Positions 27,179 through 39,101 of a stretch of 64,000 nt of DNA are shown here, piece by piece. A program made the position numbers and the translations under genes. The DNA is taken from assembly GCF_047495875.1 (NCBI RefSeq), contig NC_092461.1:64530299-64594298 (forward strand), given 5' to 3'. The notes under the pieces are model-generated. The model saw only the letters and a program-made list of their open reading frames with translations. It made no database searches and was not told the origin of the DNA. How positions within the stretch are numbered: the first letter of the stretch is position 1; every line of letters starts with the position of its first letter. The DNA is from Pithys albifrons albifrons (Eukaryota; Chordata; Aves; Passeriformes; Thamnophilidae).

Positions 27179-29797
27179 TTTTTTACAAGTTAGTAATGAA
27201 TTTTTGGTACCAGTTACATTAGAGAAAGACAGAAGATACTATGTGATGTACAATATAAACTCCCCAAGGGAAATTCCTTCTTTATTCAGAGCATTTTTCC
27301 TAAATGTAGATGGAAAAAATAAGAAGGGTATTCTGAAAAGCCTCTGATCAGATTGACTTTTTTTTTTTTTAATCCGAGTAGTGGTAGAATTAACATGTTA
27401 ACTGGTACATGTAACTGTTTTAGAGGGAGAAAAGAATACATTTGCCAGCATAATATCTGCATTTTGATAGTTCTGCCATATGAATCTGATGCGCTAGTCT
27501 TGAATACAAGCACCAGAATCTACATACGTACCTTTACCATATCGATTACAATAAAAAGAAGGAAAACTGTTGGTTTACTTGATAATTAAAAAAACCAAAC
27601 TTAATGGGCAGGAAAATTTTAGGAAGGTAGTTGTAAATCTCAGCACAGTTCTCTTGCTAGGTGACCTGTAATCTTACTCTGAAGTCACTTCAAACCTATG
27701 AAAGAAAATCCCAAAAGTCAACAAAAAAAGTCATTTTTCTTGTTTGAATTGGCATGCAATTTTTACATTAAATAAAATTTATACTCCTATGTAAACAGAT
27801 TGCTCAAAATTAATGTCTTCCTACCTTTATCCAGTTATCTTCTCATGGTTTTAAATAATCAGAAGTCGTAACATATGGTATATGAAGTCTTGAGGATTTT
27901 ATATGTTGTTTTTATTCCTGAGCATGGCTTCCAAGGATGTATACACAGCCTGAAGTGTGCATACATATATATATATATACATTTATATATGTGTGTGTGT
28001 GTGCTTTCTCTAATAACTAGTGAGGCTGCAGAGACAAAGCCACCTCTTGTGCAGTTCTTAAGTCCATGAATAACCTTAAGCACATGACTCATTCTCTTGA
28101 GTGGGATATCTCATGCATTTAAAGTTGCATATATGTTAAAGTGATTTCATGGATCAGGGCCAAAACAAGTAGGGTCTATGGCAATGTAGGACTAATGGTG
28201 CTCTTATTGAAACACTCATTATCCCTGATTTTGCATGAATTTTAACAAAGCAAAGAGTTTGTAATTAATGGGAATTCTTTAAGGTTTATTTTAATTCCTT
28301 TGATTTCATTCCATTGTGCATGGCCCATTTTTATGCCTGTGTTTCCAAGGAAACAGTTGTAAAATGGAATTTGATATGATGTGTTATCAGGTTGCTTGTC
28401 AGCAAGTTTCAAGCGATAGTTATGAACTTGACAAATTAAGTTTAAAAAAATTATAATTCAAGTATTAAGGTAAAGCTACATGTACAATATTTGTTGTCAT
28501 CTGAATTATGTTCTAATGTGTTAATTTGTTTGGGGACAGAAATTGTTCTGATCACTGCAAAGAGGTCATGGTATTGATAACAGATACGAAGTAGACAATG
28601 TCTGCACTGCTGAAATCAATATTTGAAATTGCTGCTGTTTAGATTTCATTAATATAACCTCAAGAGGAAGTACATTGAGTTAAATCAGACTGACTCCATT
28701 CAAAAAGTCCTTTATCTTCAATGATGACTAATAATAAAAGGAAAGTAAAATCTAATCAGGACCCATGTCTTTATACCAAAATCCACGTAGGGGTTATATA
28801 TACAATAAGTCTAAGTGGATGCTGTACTTTGGATGGTATTTACAATCTGTTAATTACTGTGTAAGCACAAACACAAAAGTTTATGCCAAAACATTTGTGC
28901 AAATGCATGTCTTTTAGAGAGCAACAAACAAACTGGAGTACTGTTCTTCAGCTTCTATATTATTATTTTTTCAGTGATGAGGGTCTCTTGAGCAAATACA
29001 CTAGGGAAAATAAAAGCTTCATAAAAAAGACTGTAGATCCAAGTTTGGGTATGTGACATGTTTCACAGATATTGATCTCAGGAAAAAGATGAACAAGAAA
29101 CTCCAAACTCATATTGAGGACTCTTTCATACTGTTTTTTGATGACACTTGCAAGTCAAAATATTGCAGGAATATTTAATCATTCTATTGTGAATAGCTCT
29201 TTTTAAAGCAAACTCTATGGGACACTTACCTCATCTGAAACCTGAGAAACAAGGCAAGACCCTGAAAAAAATAAGACCTATGCAAGCGATATTAAAACCA
29301 TAGGTTTGAGGGAAGGAAAATAAGGATTTGTTACTGAAGACTAATCCAGTAGTGTTACCTTTCTAAGCCGGGAAATTATTTAGTTTAGTTTTAATACAAC
29401 TAGTATGTGTCTTTCAGAATCTTAATAGAGGTCATGTCAGGACTTGCAGAACTATTTTAACACATTTTCTTTGTCCTTTGTCTGAGCATCCACATGAGGC
29501 ACGCCACGAGCTGAGACATTGGCATGTGGACTTTGACTTCTAATATTTGAAATGCCCTGCCCTGAGGTCATGGCCACCCTGTTGATATGATGTGGGATCA
29601 CACCAAAGCCCAACTGTGCTCTCACTGTCATCTGCATTCATTTTACCATGAAAACTCAGGTGCTGGAAAAACAATATGGGCATTTCTCCAGCATCAGGTT
29701 GCAGATAGGACATAAATTTGAACCCACAAGATGAAAAGCATTCCTGGGTCCCTACATTTAGAGGTCAAGTGCAAAATCTAAACAGATTTGGGAAAGG
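27179..29797. other. Unassigned DNA with simple repeats
   Basis: No gene is recognised. A TA/TG dinucleotide tract lies at 27959-28003. Around 28270-28500 the sequence is rich in AT and palindromic motifs and might be conserved noncoding DNA, but nothing can be shown without alignment. Confidence 0.55.
27959..28003. repeat. (TA)n/(TG)n simple repeat
   Basis: Alternating TATATA with interruptions, followed by about seven TG units. It is purine/pyrimidine alternating throughout. Confidence 0.9.
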
Positions 29798-29810
29798 GAT
29801 AGGGGGCAGT
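29798..29810. repeat. Target site duplication, 3' side of 5S-derived element
   Basis: GATAGGGGGCAGT, identical over 13 bases to 30122-30134. It touches the CA tail of the element. Confidence 0.88.
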
Positions 29811-30121
29811 GTGTGTGGCTCAGCTTCGTGAACGAAGATTTGGGAAGAGCTGTCCCCACGTGGGTGTGCCCTTCCAGCCTGCGCAGTGGATTTTAGGTGA
29901 GGCTCAGCGTGTGCAGAACTGGCCCCACCATTTAAGTCCTGAGGTTCATCTGCCACGGCCGAGTGAGCTTGGACAGTGACAGTGAAATCCTCAGAACTAG
30001 AACCTACAGAACCCGACATTTCCCAGGAGGTCTCCCATCCAAGTACTAATCCGGGACTGACCCTGCTTAGCTTCCGAGATCTGACGGGATTGGATTTCAG
30101 GGAGGCATTTAACTGCCTGAT
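29811..30121 (-). mobile_element. 5S rRNA-derived SINE-like retroelement
   Basis: The element is on the minus strand and about 311 bp long. Its head (about 30002-30121) is nearly full-length 5S rRNA-like sequence. The body (about 29819-30001) has no 5S resemblance. The tail is a short CCACACAC (RC of 29811-29818). Exact 13-bp direct repeats (29798-29810 and 30122-30134) bound it, which indicates target-primed insertion. A perfect short inverted repeat, CTTCG-loop-CGAAG (29824-29837), lies just inside the tail, where LINE-mobilised RNAs often carry a recognition hairpin. There is no poly(A), so a partner LINE with microsatellite-type tails (RTE-like or CR1-like) is more likely than an L1-type one. 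A 147-codon open frame on this strand is incidental. The alternative is a one-off retroposed 5S read-through transcript. Confidence 0.75.
30002..30121 (-). pseudogene. 5S rRNA-like head (rRNA pseudogene)
   Basis: Read on the minus strand, this follows vertebrate 5S rRNA from about nucleotide 1 to 119. The A box AAGCTAAGCAGGGTC (RC of 30059-30073) is intact. The C box, the stretch reading GGATGGGAGACCTCCTGGG (RC of 30022-30040), has a single change. The intermediate element between them is altered and one base longer (AGTCCCGGATTAG for GGGCCTGGTTAG). The 5' third is strongly diverged. It is not a functional 5S rRNA gene: the first stem cannot pair as in 5S and no T-run terminator follows the 3' end. 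The internal Pol III promoter could still be partly active. Confidence 0.9.
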
Positions 30122-30134
30122 GATAGGGGGCAGT
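30122..30134. repeat. Target site duplication, 5' side of 5S-derived element
   Basis: GATAGGGGGCAGT, identical to 29798-29810. It directly adjoins the 5S-like 5' end. Confidence 0.88.
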
Positions 30135-30659
30135 AAATTAGAGACTAAGAAACAAGATTGTGCAGGAATCTTTAGGCCAAGAAAGGAGTCAAAACTTCTT
30201 TTCCTCAACAGTAGGCTACTGTCTTAGTGCCTGAGGTGACCTTCCTCCCTCAATTTACATGTCATGTGTAAATGAAAATAAAAAAAATCTAAATGTTTAT
30301 TATTGAAATGTTCACATCTTCAGAGAACAGAGAATTCTCTGCTATTTCTTGTTCAAGTTTTGTAAATTCAGGGGCTAATACTACCAAATCCTAGCTTTTT
30401 TTTACACACAAGAAAGTTACTGTTCTTGAACTTTTAGAAAGTGTGATCCTAAGGAGTTAAATCTTAACACTGGAAAAAAGCAAGTTATTTCCCTGTAGGC
30501 TAATCTAAAGTGTTTGAGACTGCCAGAAATGTGGTATTTTAATGTTCTTGAAGAGAGAGATTTCTGACCAAAGTTAGGTGTGGTGCCAGAGGTAAATTAA
30601 TTTCCAACATGGTCCTCCATTGAGAAATCATCACTCCTTGTATAGTTGAATGTATGTGT

Positions 30660-30678
30660 ACACACACACACACACACA
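30660..30678. repeat. (AC)n microsatellite
   Basis: About nine uninterrupted AC units, preceded by a short TATGTGTAC stretch. Confidence 0.95.
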
Positions 30679-31527
30679 TTGTGAATTTTTTTTTTTATAT
30701 ATTAAGCTTAAAATTATTTTATGTTTTACCATTAACTGTTGAAGTTAGTCCATATAAAATCACAGTAGCTGGACTTGAGGAGGCAAGGATGAAGTGTATA
30801 CTCTCAGTTGTAGAAGCAAGTGTTTTCATTAAAAATGGCTGGAGTTATATTTATGTTAGCCTTTCCCCTTTAGTAACCGTTTAAAAAGAAAAGGGAAACA
30901 ATTCATCTTGAAGACTATTGAACGTGACACAAAAGAATGTAAAAGCTCAAAAGATGGTCTGATGTGGAAATACATATTTCAACAATTAATTTGTAAATTG
31001 TGCATTATATACTCAATGAATAATTGTGGTCTGTGTATCAAATATGAATGTAGGCAATTGTTAATGTACTATCATGTCAGTCCACGTGATAGAGGCATTA
31101 TATTGTTAATACAAAAATGCACACTGAAGAAACAGAATCAAAGAAAGAAATACTTGCTGCTGTTCAAGCATTAAAAAGAGCAGTTTTAATGCTGTTAGAG
31201 ATTGGAAGAAGTCTCATTTTGAGAAAACTAAAACTTTTCAGATTCCTTTCTGTAAATATATATTATAAGAATGCAAAATGCATCAGTATATGATGTGCTG
31301 TTATCTTGTCTGTCTCTTTATTTAATTCTGTCCTTTGATGTCATTTAAAAATGGCTAGGAGAGTGTTTCTAAGGCTTGTAAGAAAAAAACCAAAAACCTG
31401 CTTTAATTTCCAAGACAAGTCTTACTATGAAGTCTCAGGAATCACTTAGAGTGTGTTATTGCAAATCCTTTAAGAAAATGGGAATAGATGGGCTATAACA
31501 GCTCTATTTAAAATAGAAAATCTACTC

Positions 31528-31530
<3 letters not shown>

Positions 31531-31564
<34 letters not shown>
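31531..31564. repeat. (GT)17 microsatellite
   Basis: Seventeen uninterrupted GT units. Likely length-polymorphic. Confidence 0.97.
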
Positions 31565-31568
<4 letters not shown>

Positions 31569-34500
31569 GCAAACATGGCATTCAGGAGAGTGAGATGAAA
31601 TGAGCCAGAAACTTCTCACATTTTCCTGGCATCTGTGGCGTGTCGCCATATGAGAACCATATGACTGCTGGCAGATTGGCATGTCAGCTCAAGCATGTAC
31701 AACTTGACCTCACGAAGCTCTGTGTTTATCAGTTTATAACAGGAATATTGATACAATTTTAGCTGCAGTCTTTCTGTGCAAGGACACTTCATCCTTTCAC
31801 AGTCCTAATTCTCCTTTGCTAAAATGACAGCACCTTGTTTTTGAAGTTGCTTTTCCACTTGGGGAAAAAAAAGGCAAAGGCGGCAGAAGACAGCAGAAAG
31901 CTGTTCTGTGTGCCAGAACGATGTTTCATTCATTGTTTTGTTAACTGTGAAGTCCTTAGTGGAGTTTGTCATGGGATTGACTGGTTGACTTGCACTGTCT
32001 CTTTGGTTGAAAACCACAGCGGTATTAAAAACAGAAGTGGAGGCAAAAATGTAGAGTGCTGTTAAATCTGCAAGTTATTGCTGAGATATCTGCACAGAGG
32101 AGTCCCAGTGTTTATTTACTCAGTAGAAGGATAGAAGAATAATACATAAAAAGGTGGATGGCAGATTTTCACCTCAAGTTTGCTTTAGATGTCCCAGTCT
32201 CCATATAAGAGGAATATAAGCATATATGTAGTTGCCACAACTCATGTATATGCAGCTAAATATTAGAATGGTGAACATGATATAAAATCTGAGACAAACA
32301 GCTTTCCATCCAGAATGAGAAACTGGATAGATGTGTAATCACGAATCTGAGTTTGCTTTAAATATTCAGATGTCATAAAAACTTGTCTGGTTGTTTATGT
32401 CCGGTGAGAGTTGGCAAGTGAAATAATGTAGGTACAGCTCAACCATGACCTGAATTGGAGACAAATAAAAAGTGTAGGGGGTACTTTTACCTATATGATT
32501 TCATTTAAACTATCTTTTCCACCACAATTTCCTTCAAGAATAAGAGTATATCATTGATCCTCAAGCATTTAAATATACTCTTGTGCTATGACTTGTTCAA
32601 CTTAACAGTGTGGAAAGATACTGAACGTGCATTGCTTCACATTAGCGCTCGCAACTGCACTCACACTGTCTTTCAGAAATAACGTTATTCATATCTGAGC
32701 AAGCTTCCTTGAAGGTTAAGCTTTAAACTGCTGTGATTTTCTAATTTTCTCTGAACTGGCAACTTAATTAGAATCTCATCAGAACAGATTCTAGGACTGA
32801 CATTAAAACTTTCTCACCCACTGTCTTGACAAGAAACATTATAGAGACAGTACCACCATAAGTAGACTAGTTTCTTTGTAAGGACTGGCATGAAGGGTAG
32901 GTGGAAAATTAGTGAAAAATAACATTAAGAAAATAATTAGATAAACATCCTGAATACAAAAAAAGAAAATAAGAACAAGTTTGTTTCTTCAGTTTTTTAA
33001 AAAAAACCCCAAGAACTAAAGAGAGATCAAAAATTTCAGTTCCCTGAGAGACAGACTATGAGACATTATGGGATATGAAGAAACATCTTGCCACATACAA
33101 GTATATATTCCTATACAACTCTTGTGGTGATCAAAATTGCCATTTACAATGTCCTTTAGAGAATTTATTGGAAAGTCTAAAATATTTGTATGTGTTTTCC
33201 AGAATTTCATTCAACAGTCTTTTCATACTGATGGATTAGAAGACTAAAATAGAGATAAGAAAGGCAGGGGAAATGGCTCTGTTCTGATGAAAATGGAGAG
33301 CTATTTATTTCTAGTTTGTTTTGGCAGGTGACGTTTGGCCAGCAAATCTAATATTGTGGTAAGGCCAAACGCTTTTGAGTTTACTCATCTGTAACCTCCA
33401 CACAAGCTACAAAATTTTAAAAATTCAAAGTTTCAGAATCTTTTATGCATGGTGAGCTCTGATTTAGTTCTCATTATCATCTGTACTCTGAATCTCTGCT
33501 GATAGCTTGAGAAAACGTGCCATATCAAATGACTGCAAAAAATGTCCAGTCTAAAGAAATGAACAATGAGTAACGTCTATTTGACAATTGTCTTTTCTGT
33601 TGGTCAAGAAAGACTCTGTCAAAAGCACCACCATGGATCGATTATGACACCTAAAAGGTCAAGATGCTATAAAACTATAGAAAATCAAATATGATCACAA
33701 ATTCTTATGGATGTGTCAGTTCACTATTTTATACAAATATTTGCACTCTCATATTCAGACTTGAGAACACACTGATGTTTATGGGTGGAGTAGACTCTCT
33801 CTAAATATATACCTATGGGTCTCTGAAAATTTTAAACTATCAGAAAAAAATTATTTGCAACTTCAATCAGACTTTTCATGTTTATTTTATGTATAATTTA
33901 GTATTTAAATAGTAGCAAAAATACTTTAATAAGTAGCAAGAGTTGAAAGTGTGCCTGTCATTTATGATGGTGATATGCCTGGTTAAGAAAAGGTAAAATT
34001 ACTTGAATAAATGGTAGATTTACATGGTACATGAACAGGTAAAGCCCCTCATCATTAAATAGTGCTTGGTGTAAGTGGACCAGTCAAGCTGGTTGTTCTT
34101 TTTTGTTTCTTTTCAAAGAATTGTAGTGAGGAGTGCCAAAGTGTATGATTCAGAAGGGAGGGAAAAATCATTTACTGCAGCATGTGGACAGGTTTGAGTG
34201 AGAGCAGATTTCCTTGCAGGAATGAAATATGAGCCAGGGAAAACACCCCTTTTTGAACACAGTCACAAGCCCTGATTACATGGTCCACAGCTGGAGTTAA
34301 TCCAGATTCCTCTTTAATTAAATAGTAGTAGGCGTTATGCTGCCTTACATCAAAATACACAAAGATAGAGGTGAAAGACACAATGTGACACCCACCTCTC
34401 TTCATTGCTAATGAGAAAATATAAGGTTTATTTAAAATCTTTTAAATAAATCTTTTGTGCAGGACAAATTCTAGCTGCAAGAGAAATGTATGTGATGAAG

Positions 34501-36234
34501 TGATGGCTTGGTACTAACATGGAATTTTGTTATTGAATAAGCTCTCTGTCAAACAACTTGTGCTATAATTTCTTGTGAGACAACCCACTATCCTGGGCCG
34601 ACGTTATCAACCTGTTTCTGAAAAAGAATAATCCAAACTATTTTTTTACTTTCATAGTAATGAGGAGAAACCTTCAGCTGAAGGACATCTATATGAAAAA
34701 AGCAGGGTACACAATCCCATTTTAAAGCTGGACACTTGGTTATCCCATGCGCGATACCTGTCCTTCAGCATCTATATATCTACAACTTCTTCACAGGTGA
34801 GAGTGGAAATTTCTCCTGTCTTTGCAGACTAGGAACTCATCTAGGTCAAGTGAGATGTGACAGGCACCATCCAAGGTTAAAGGGTATGATAGAAACAACC
34901 AGGTGAGAACTTTCTTATAAACTTAAAATTAATATATATGTTCTGCTTTTCCCTAGAAGGAAGATCTTTTCTTTATTAATCTGTTAATCTGTGACACAGT
35001 TACATTGAGTTCATTGCATGATAGAGGCTGTCTGATTTAAAAGACGCAGATACACTTGGGGAAACACAGACTATGTATATTTGCTTTCATTGTAGAATCC
35101 ATTATTTCTAGCATGTCATCTCATGTAGGAAACAATAAGAATGGATATTATGGTGTGCATTTTTACAGCATCATATGGCAAACATGACTAGTTGATGAAG
35201 TAACAGCAAGAACTACAACCATCTCAGTTTTCTCCTGTTGTGAAATACAAGGGTTGAGTTTGTTTTGTTATCTGACTGAAGTCAATGGCAAAGCAAACTG
35301 TTGACCATAGAAAGCAAAGAAGTTCTGGCTCCTTGAAGAGAAAGATGACTATTGGATGGGTAAGCAAAAAGTGGAGGTTAGAAAAGCAACATTTTCTCCA
35401 CAAAGACATGTTGGTCTACTGTTTGAAAAAGTATTTCTTTCTATACTCTTCCATAAAAGAATAAAATGGGAGCAATACATGAAACTGGATTGCAGATAGT
35501 TTAACAGTGATCAAAGTTAAATGCAGTCTTTATGTCACTCCTTGTCAACTAGCGTAACTCCTTTCACAGATATTACTGAGCCAAAAATCAGCAGGATTCA
35601 GCAAATGTATAAAACCTTTCTGTGGATATTGACAGCATTCAGTCACATTACATTAGAATAAATTATTTCCAAAAAGTATAAATACTCCTATCTTAAAGTA
35701 TGAAACACCTTGCCTGCCTGCGTGCTCTGCCTAGGACATTATTTCCAGTGCAGAGATGACTTAATATGGGTTTTTAAATCTTGCTGGGTCATGTTAGGGG
35801 TCAATTAGATGGACTGCTGATCTATCTGGCATGGTTATTCTTATATACTTTCTGATGGTGCCTAACTTTATGCCTCTTTTAGCATCATCCTTCTCATCAC
35901 TTAGGCACATTTTTAAGCACATAGAATATATTCTTTACTTCACATACCTTGGCTGCCCCTATCCCATTGCCCTACATACCTTCTCTGGCAGTGTGAACAC
36001 ACCACCTCTCCTCAGCATCCCACTGTATGTTTCTCCTTAACCCCTGACACCTTTCAAGTCCGCGGAAAAAAACTTAAATATCCCTTTAAAAAATAAAACA
36101 TTCATTTCCATCTTTCTCTGCACCTTCATACTGCAGGGCTGCCACTCTAGTAGACTTGGCAGGGATGGAAAGAATGGTAATAAATGCATTCAAGACTTCC
36201 TGACATCTAGAAAATTGAGCAGCACTTTGAAAGA

Positions 36235-36298
36235 AGAGGATGATTGCTCTACATTCTGCTTAACATAGAGGATGATTGCTCTACATTCTGCTTAACAT
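36235..36298. repeat. Perfect 32-bp tandem duplication
   Basis: The 32 bases at 36235-36266 (starting AGAGGATGATTGCTCTACAT) are repeated without any difference at 36267-36298. Identity of the copies indicates a recent duplication, or an assembly artefact. Confidence 0.97.
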
Positions 36299-38812
36299 AT
36301 CTGCAAAATCTTTCCAAAATATGTTTGTTTTTTAAATCCAGCCTTAATTTGCCTTTTTTCTTCTCTGGTTTTGAGACCGCAGGATTGCCTCCCTCCTCAC
36401 AAACCTGGAAAAGAGTCCTCAGAAGTGATGCTTTGCTTCAGGTTTCCTCTCCCAGGCAGCCCTTGGGAGCCAGGGTGCAGCTGGCCTCGGCTTCCACTAC
36501 CCCACTGGTCATGGCTCCCATTTCAGCCTCTCTGATGTTACTGGCAGTGGAGTCATGTTGGAAACAGTCTTCCGGGCACCATGCTCTGGGCAGCGCCTGC
36601 TAGGATACAAACCACAGGTAAACCATGTGCTCTATAAAATGAAGCATTTGGATCCCAGAGTAGAGAGACATCGTACCCATTTTCTTGCCAGCCGCATCGC
36701 AGCCTGTGCAATATATTTACTTTATGACATTTAAAAAGGGTAAGGATCTGCCATCACAGCTGCTTCATCTATATGCATATATAGTATGTCCTTACCCAGA
36801 CCAAGACTCCCAAGAAGCCTTACAGGGCTCCCACGGTGGGATCATCTCCCATGAGAGTCGATGGGGTTTCCTGGCATGGGAAATGTGGGTCACATCCGAA
36901 CTGCAGGAAGTCAGGAGCAGGTAGGGTTGTCCCAGATTGGTAAGGCTGCTCTCCCAAAGCTTAGTCCTATGTCCTGGTGCTACTGGAGGAAGTCAGGAGC
37001 ACCCTGTCTAGTTCATGTTTTCTCTGTGCATCATGATTGGTTTAGGGTTTGGGGGATTTTTTTTCTTATTTCAATTATATTTGACAACTTTTACCTCTCT
37101 CTCCATGTATTACCCCTTGTTCTCTTTCCTTCTATTATCTTATTTTTCTAGCTGATTGTTGCTTTCTGCACTTTTACAACAGCTATTCTTCCCAAATCAG
37201 AGAACTGAAGGGAAACAAGCCCTGGTTTGAAACCCAATTTTTGGGTTTGGATGAATTGAGTTTTCTCTGCTCAGGGCAACTTCCCTTCTTCCCCCAAATC
37301 CAGTATTAAAAATTATTGGAAATGTTAGCCAGATAGGATTAAAAATAAACACAGTTTTAATAAAATGTCATTCAAGTTTTGAATGACAGAGTGAGGCTGT
37401 GCATAAGATATATTATAAGAAGCCTTAAACACCAATATATTATGTGAAAAAATAACAGCTATTCTTTTTGTGAAGATGCCATTTATCAGGATCTGAGGAG
37501 GTTATTCAAGTCAGTAGTTTAACTAACATGAACTAAAGTGTAATGTTTATCAGCTGTCCTGTTTAACTCTAAATAACATAGCAGAAGATGGCTCTTAAAA
37601 ATTAAATGGAGATCAATCAATACACATTGCCATTTTACAGGAGAGGTTATATATAGCCCTATGAAAACAATGCGCTTGAGGTGTGCTGCTGGGAGTGACT
37701 TCACAAAACAAAGGAGAAAGGCTGAATCATGCACCTTGGGCAGGCACAGACAAGCACTCGGTCATTTTAATAATGTTCTCATCACAGAAAGTTTCATCAG
37801 TTATGGCCATGATGCTTAATTGCTCTGATTTATCTCTGTAATAAATGATGTCATTGAGTTAGAGCTGTTAGACAAATATAACGGGCAAGTCAGTATGAAA
37901 ACCTGCTATCCACACCTACTGATGAGACGGGGGGAGGGGAATAAATGGGAGTAAGAAATGCAGAAAAGGCATTAAAACTATAACTAGATAAAATTTAGGA
38001 TACAAAACAGATATTTTATTGCCTTATTTCTCTATTTGAGACAATCAATATTTATTGATAAGTAAAAAGATAAAAGTACATACATAGAAATATACACAGA
38101 ATCCCCAAATTCACTGAGTGTAGAAGAAAATCCATTTTGTGCTTCCAGCTTGAGAACTCAAGAGGTGACAGTTGTCCTTTGGCCCTGCTGCATCTTCATA
38201 TAGGTGGAGATAGATGCAAGTCTGCACAGCGAATCCCTCACTGAGCATACAAAGAAAAGAAAAAAAGGCTTTCAGCTCCATATTTTCATTCATAGCAAGG
38301 TGTTAGACTTGTATGATATAGAAGAATGAAAGCAACAAAATGATAAAAAGCAAACAAAAGCTTCTCAACTGACTTTACTAAAGCTGAATGAACAAAGAAA
38401 AAAAAAGAAAACAAACACATTTTTATCAGTGACTCTGAGTTATCTCCATAGGGTACAAATCACTGCCATTTCCAAGTCTTTATCTCCCTTGCTGAGGTTA
38501 CCACCTGCTGCATTTCCAGCAGGTCTGGATGATGTTACTGTGGCCTGGCCAGGGGCCGTCAGTACTACTGTGCTTAAGCAGGAAAATCTGTGAGTGTGCA
38601 GGAAATGTGTTCATGGTGGCTGGAGTTTTGTTTATTTATTCATTTGTTCTTCTGTGTTTCTAGGAAAGGAAACTATCTCTAGAAAGAATCTGTTCTGACA
38701 GAGCTCAGCTTTTGGAGCCAGTCTTGACTTCTCATCTCAGATCTGCCCCTTAATGGGGGGAAATGTGAGAGGGCTGTAAACATCTTTTTTCTTATAAATC
38801 CTCCTTTCTCAG
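36299..38812. other. Unassigned DNA
   Basis: No gene is recognised. A moderately GC-rich stretch lies at 36370-36600 and an open frame of 96 codons at 36861-37151 without domain features. A perfect 10-bp-arm hairpin is at 37366-37388. Confidence 0.55.
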
Positions 38813-39101
38813 TCTCAGGAGTTAAATGGCTGGAGTTTGACAATTAAGAAAAGTTGCTTAATCTCCATTAACCTTTGTGTCTACAAGGGCAAAAAGCAGC
38901 AGGACTTTACAAATCTGAGCATGTTAAAAGTGGCCATGCAAGATGATGGGAGTCTTGGGGCATCCTGTGCCGCTTCATGCAGGAAATTAGGTGATTATTG
39001 GAAATCAACTTCCTGGGAATTGCTAGGAAAGCATAAAGGGAGTGAGGGAGGCAGAGTGTGAGCAGAGAAAAGCCAAGGGGCTTCTGCAGGGCCAGAATTA
39101 G
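38813..39101 (+). other. Candidate noncoding exon (splice-site pair)
   Basis: A strong acceptor (CTTATAAATCCTCCTTTCTCAG, ending at 38812) and a consensus donor (G|GTAAGT at 39101/39102) enclose 289 bases of mixed composition. The longest internal frame is 74 codons and has no motif, so an exon of a long noncoding RNA is the best reading if it is transcribed at all. Such pairs also occur by chance in a 64-kb window. Confidence 0.2.

Larger units (their letters stand above)
30135..36234. other. Unassigned AT-rich DNA with CA/GT microsatellites
   Basis: No gene, RNA gene or transposon is recognised over about 6.1 kb. Simple repeats at 30660-30678 and 31531-31564 are listed separately. A 9-bp-arm hairpin lies at 33332-33371. 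Open frames stay below 90 codons. Confidence 0.55.

Noticed and set aside
30002..30121. Functional 5S rRNA gene
   Set aside because: The 5' third is strongly diverged, the terminal stem does not pair as in 5S, and no T-run terminator follows. It is embedded in an inserted element.
29765..30208. 147-codon minus-strand open frame
   Set aside because: It runs through the 5S-like head, body and both target duplications, so it cannot be an evolved coding sequence.
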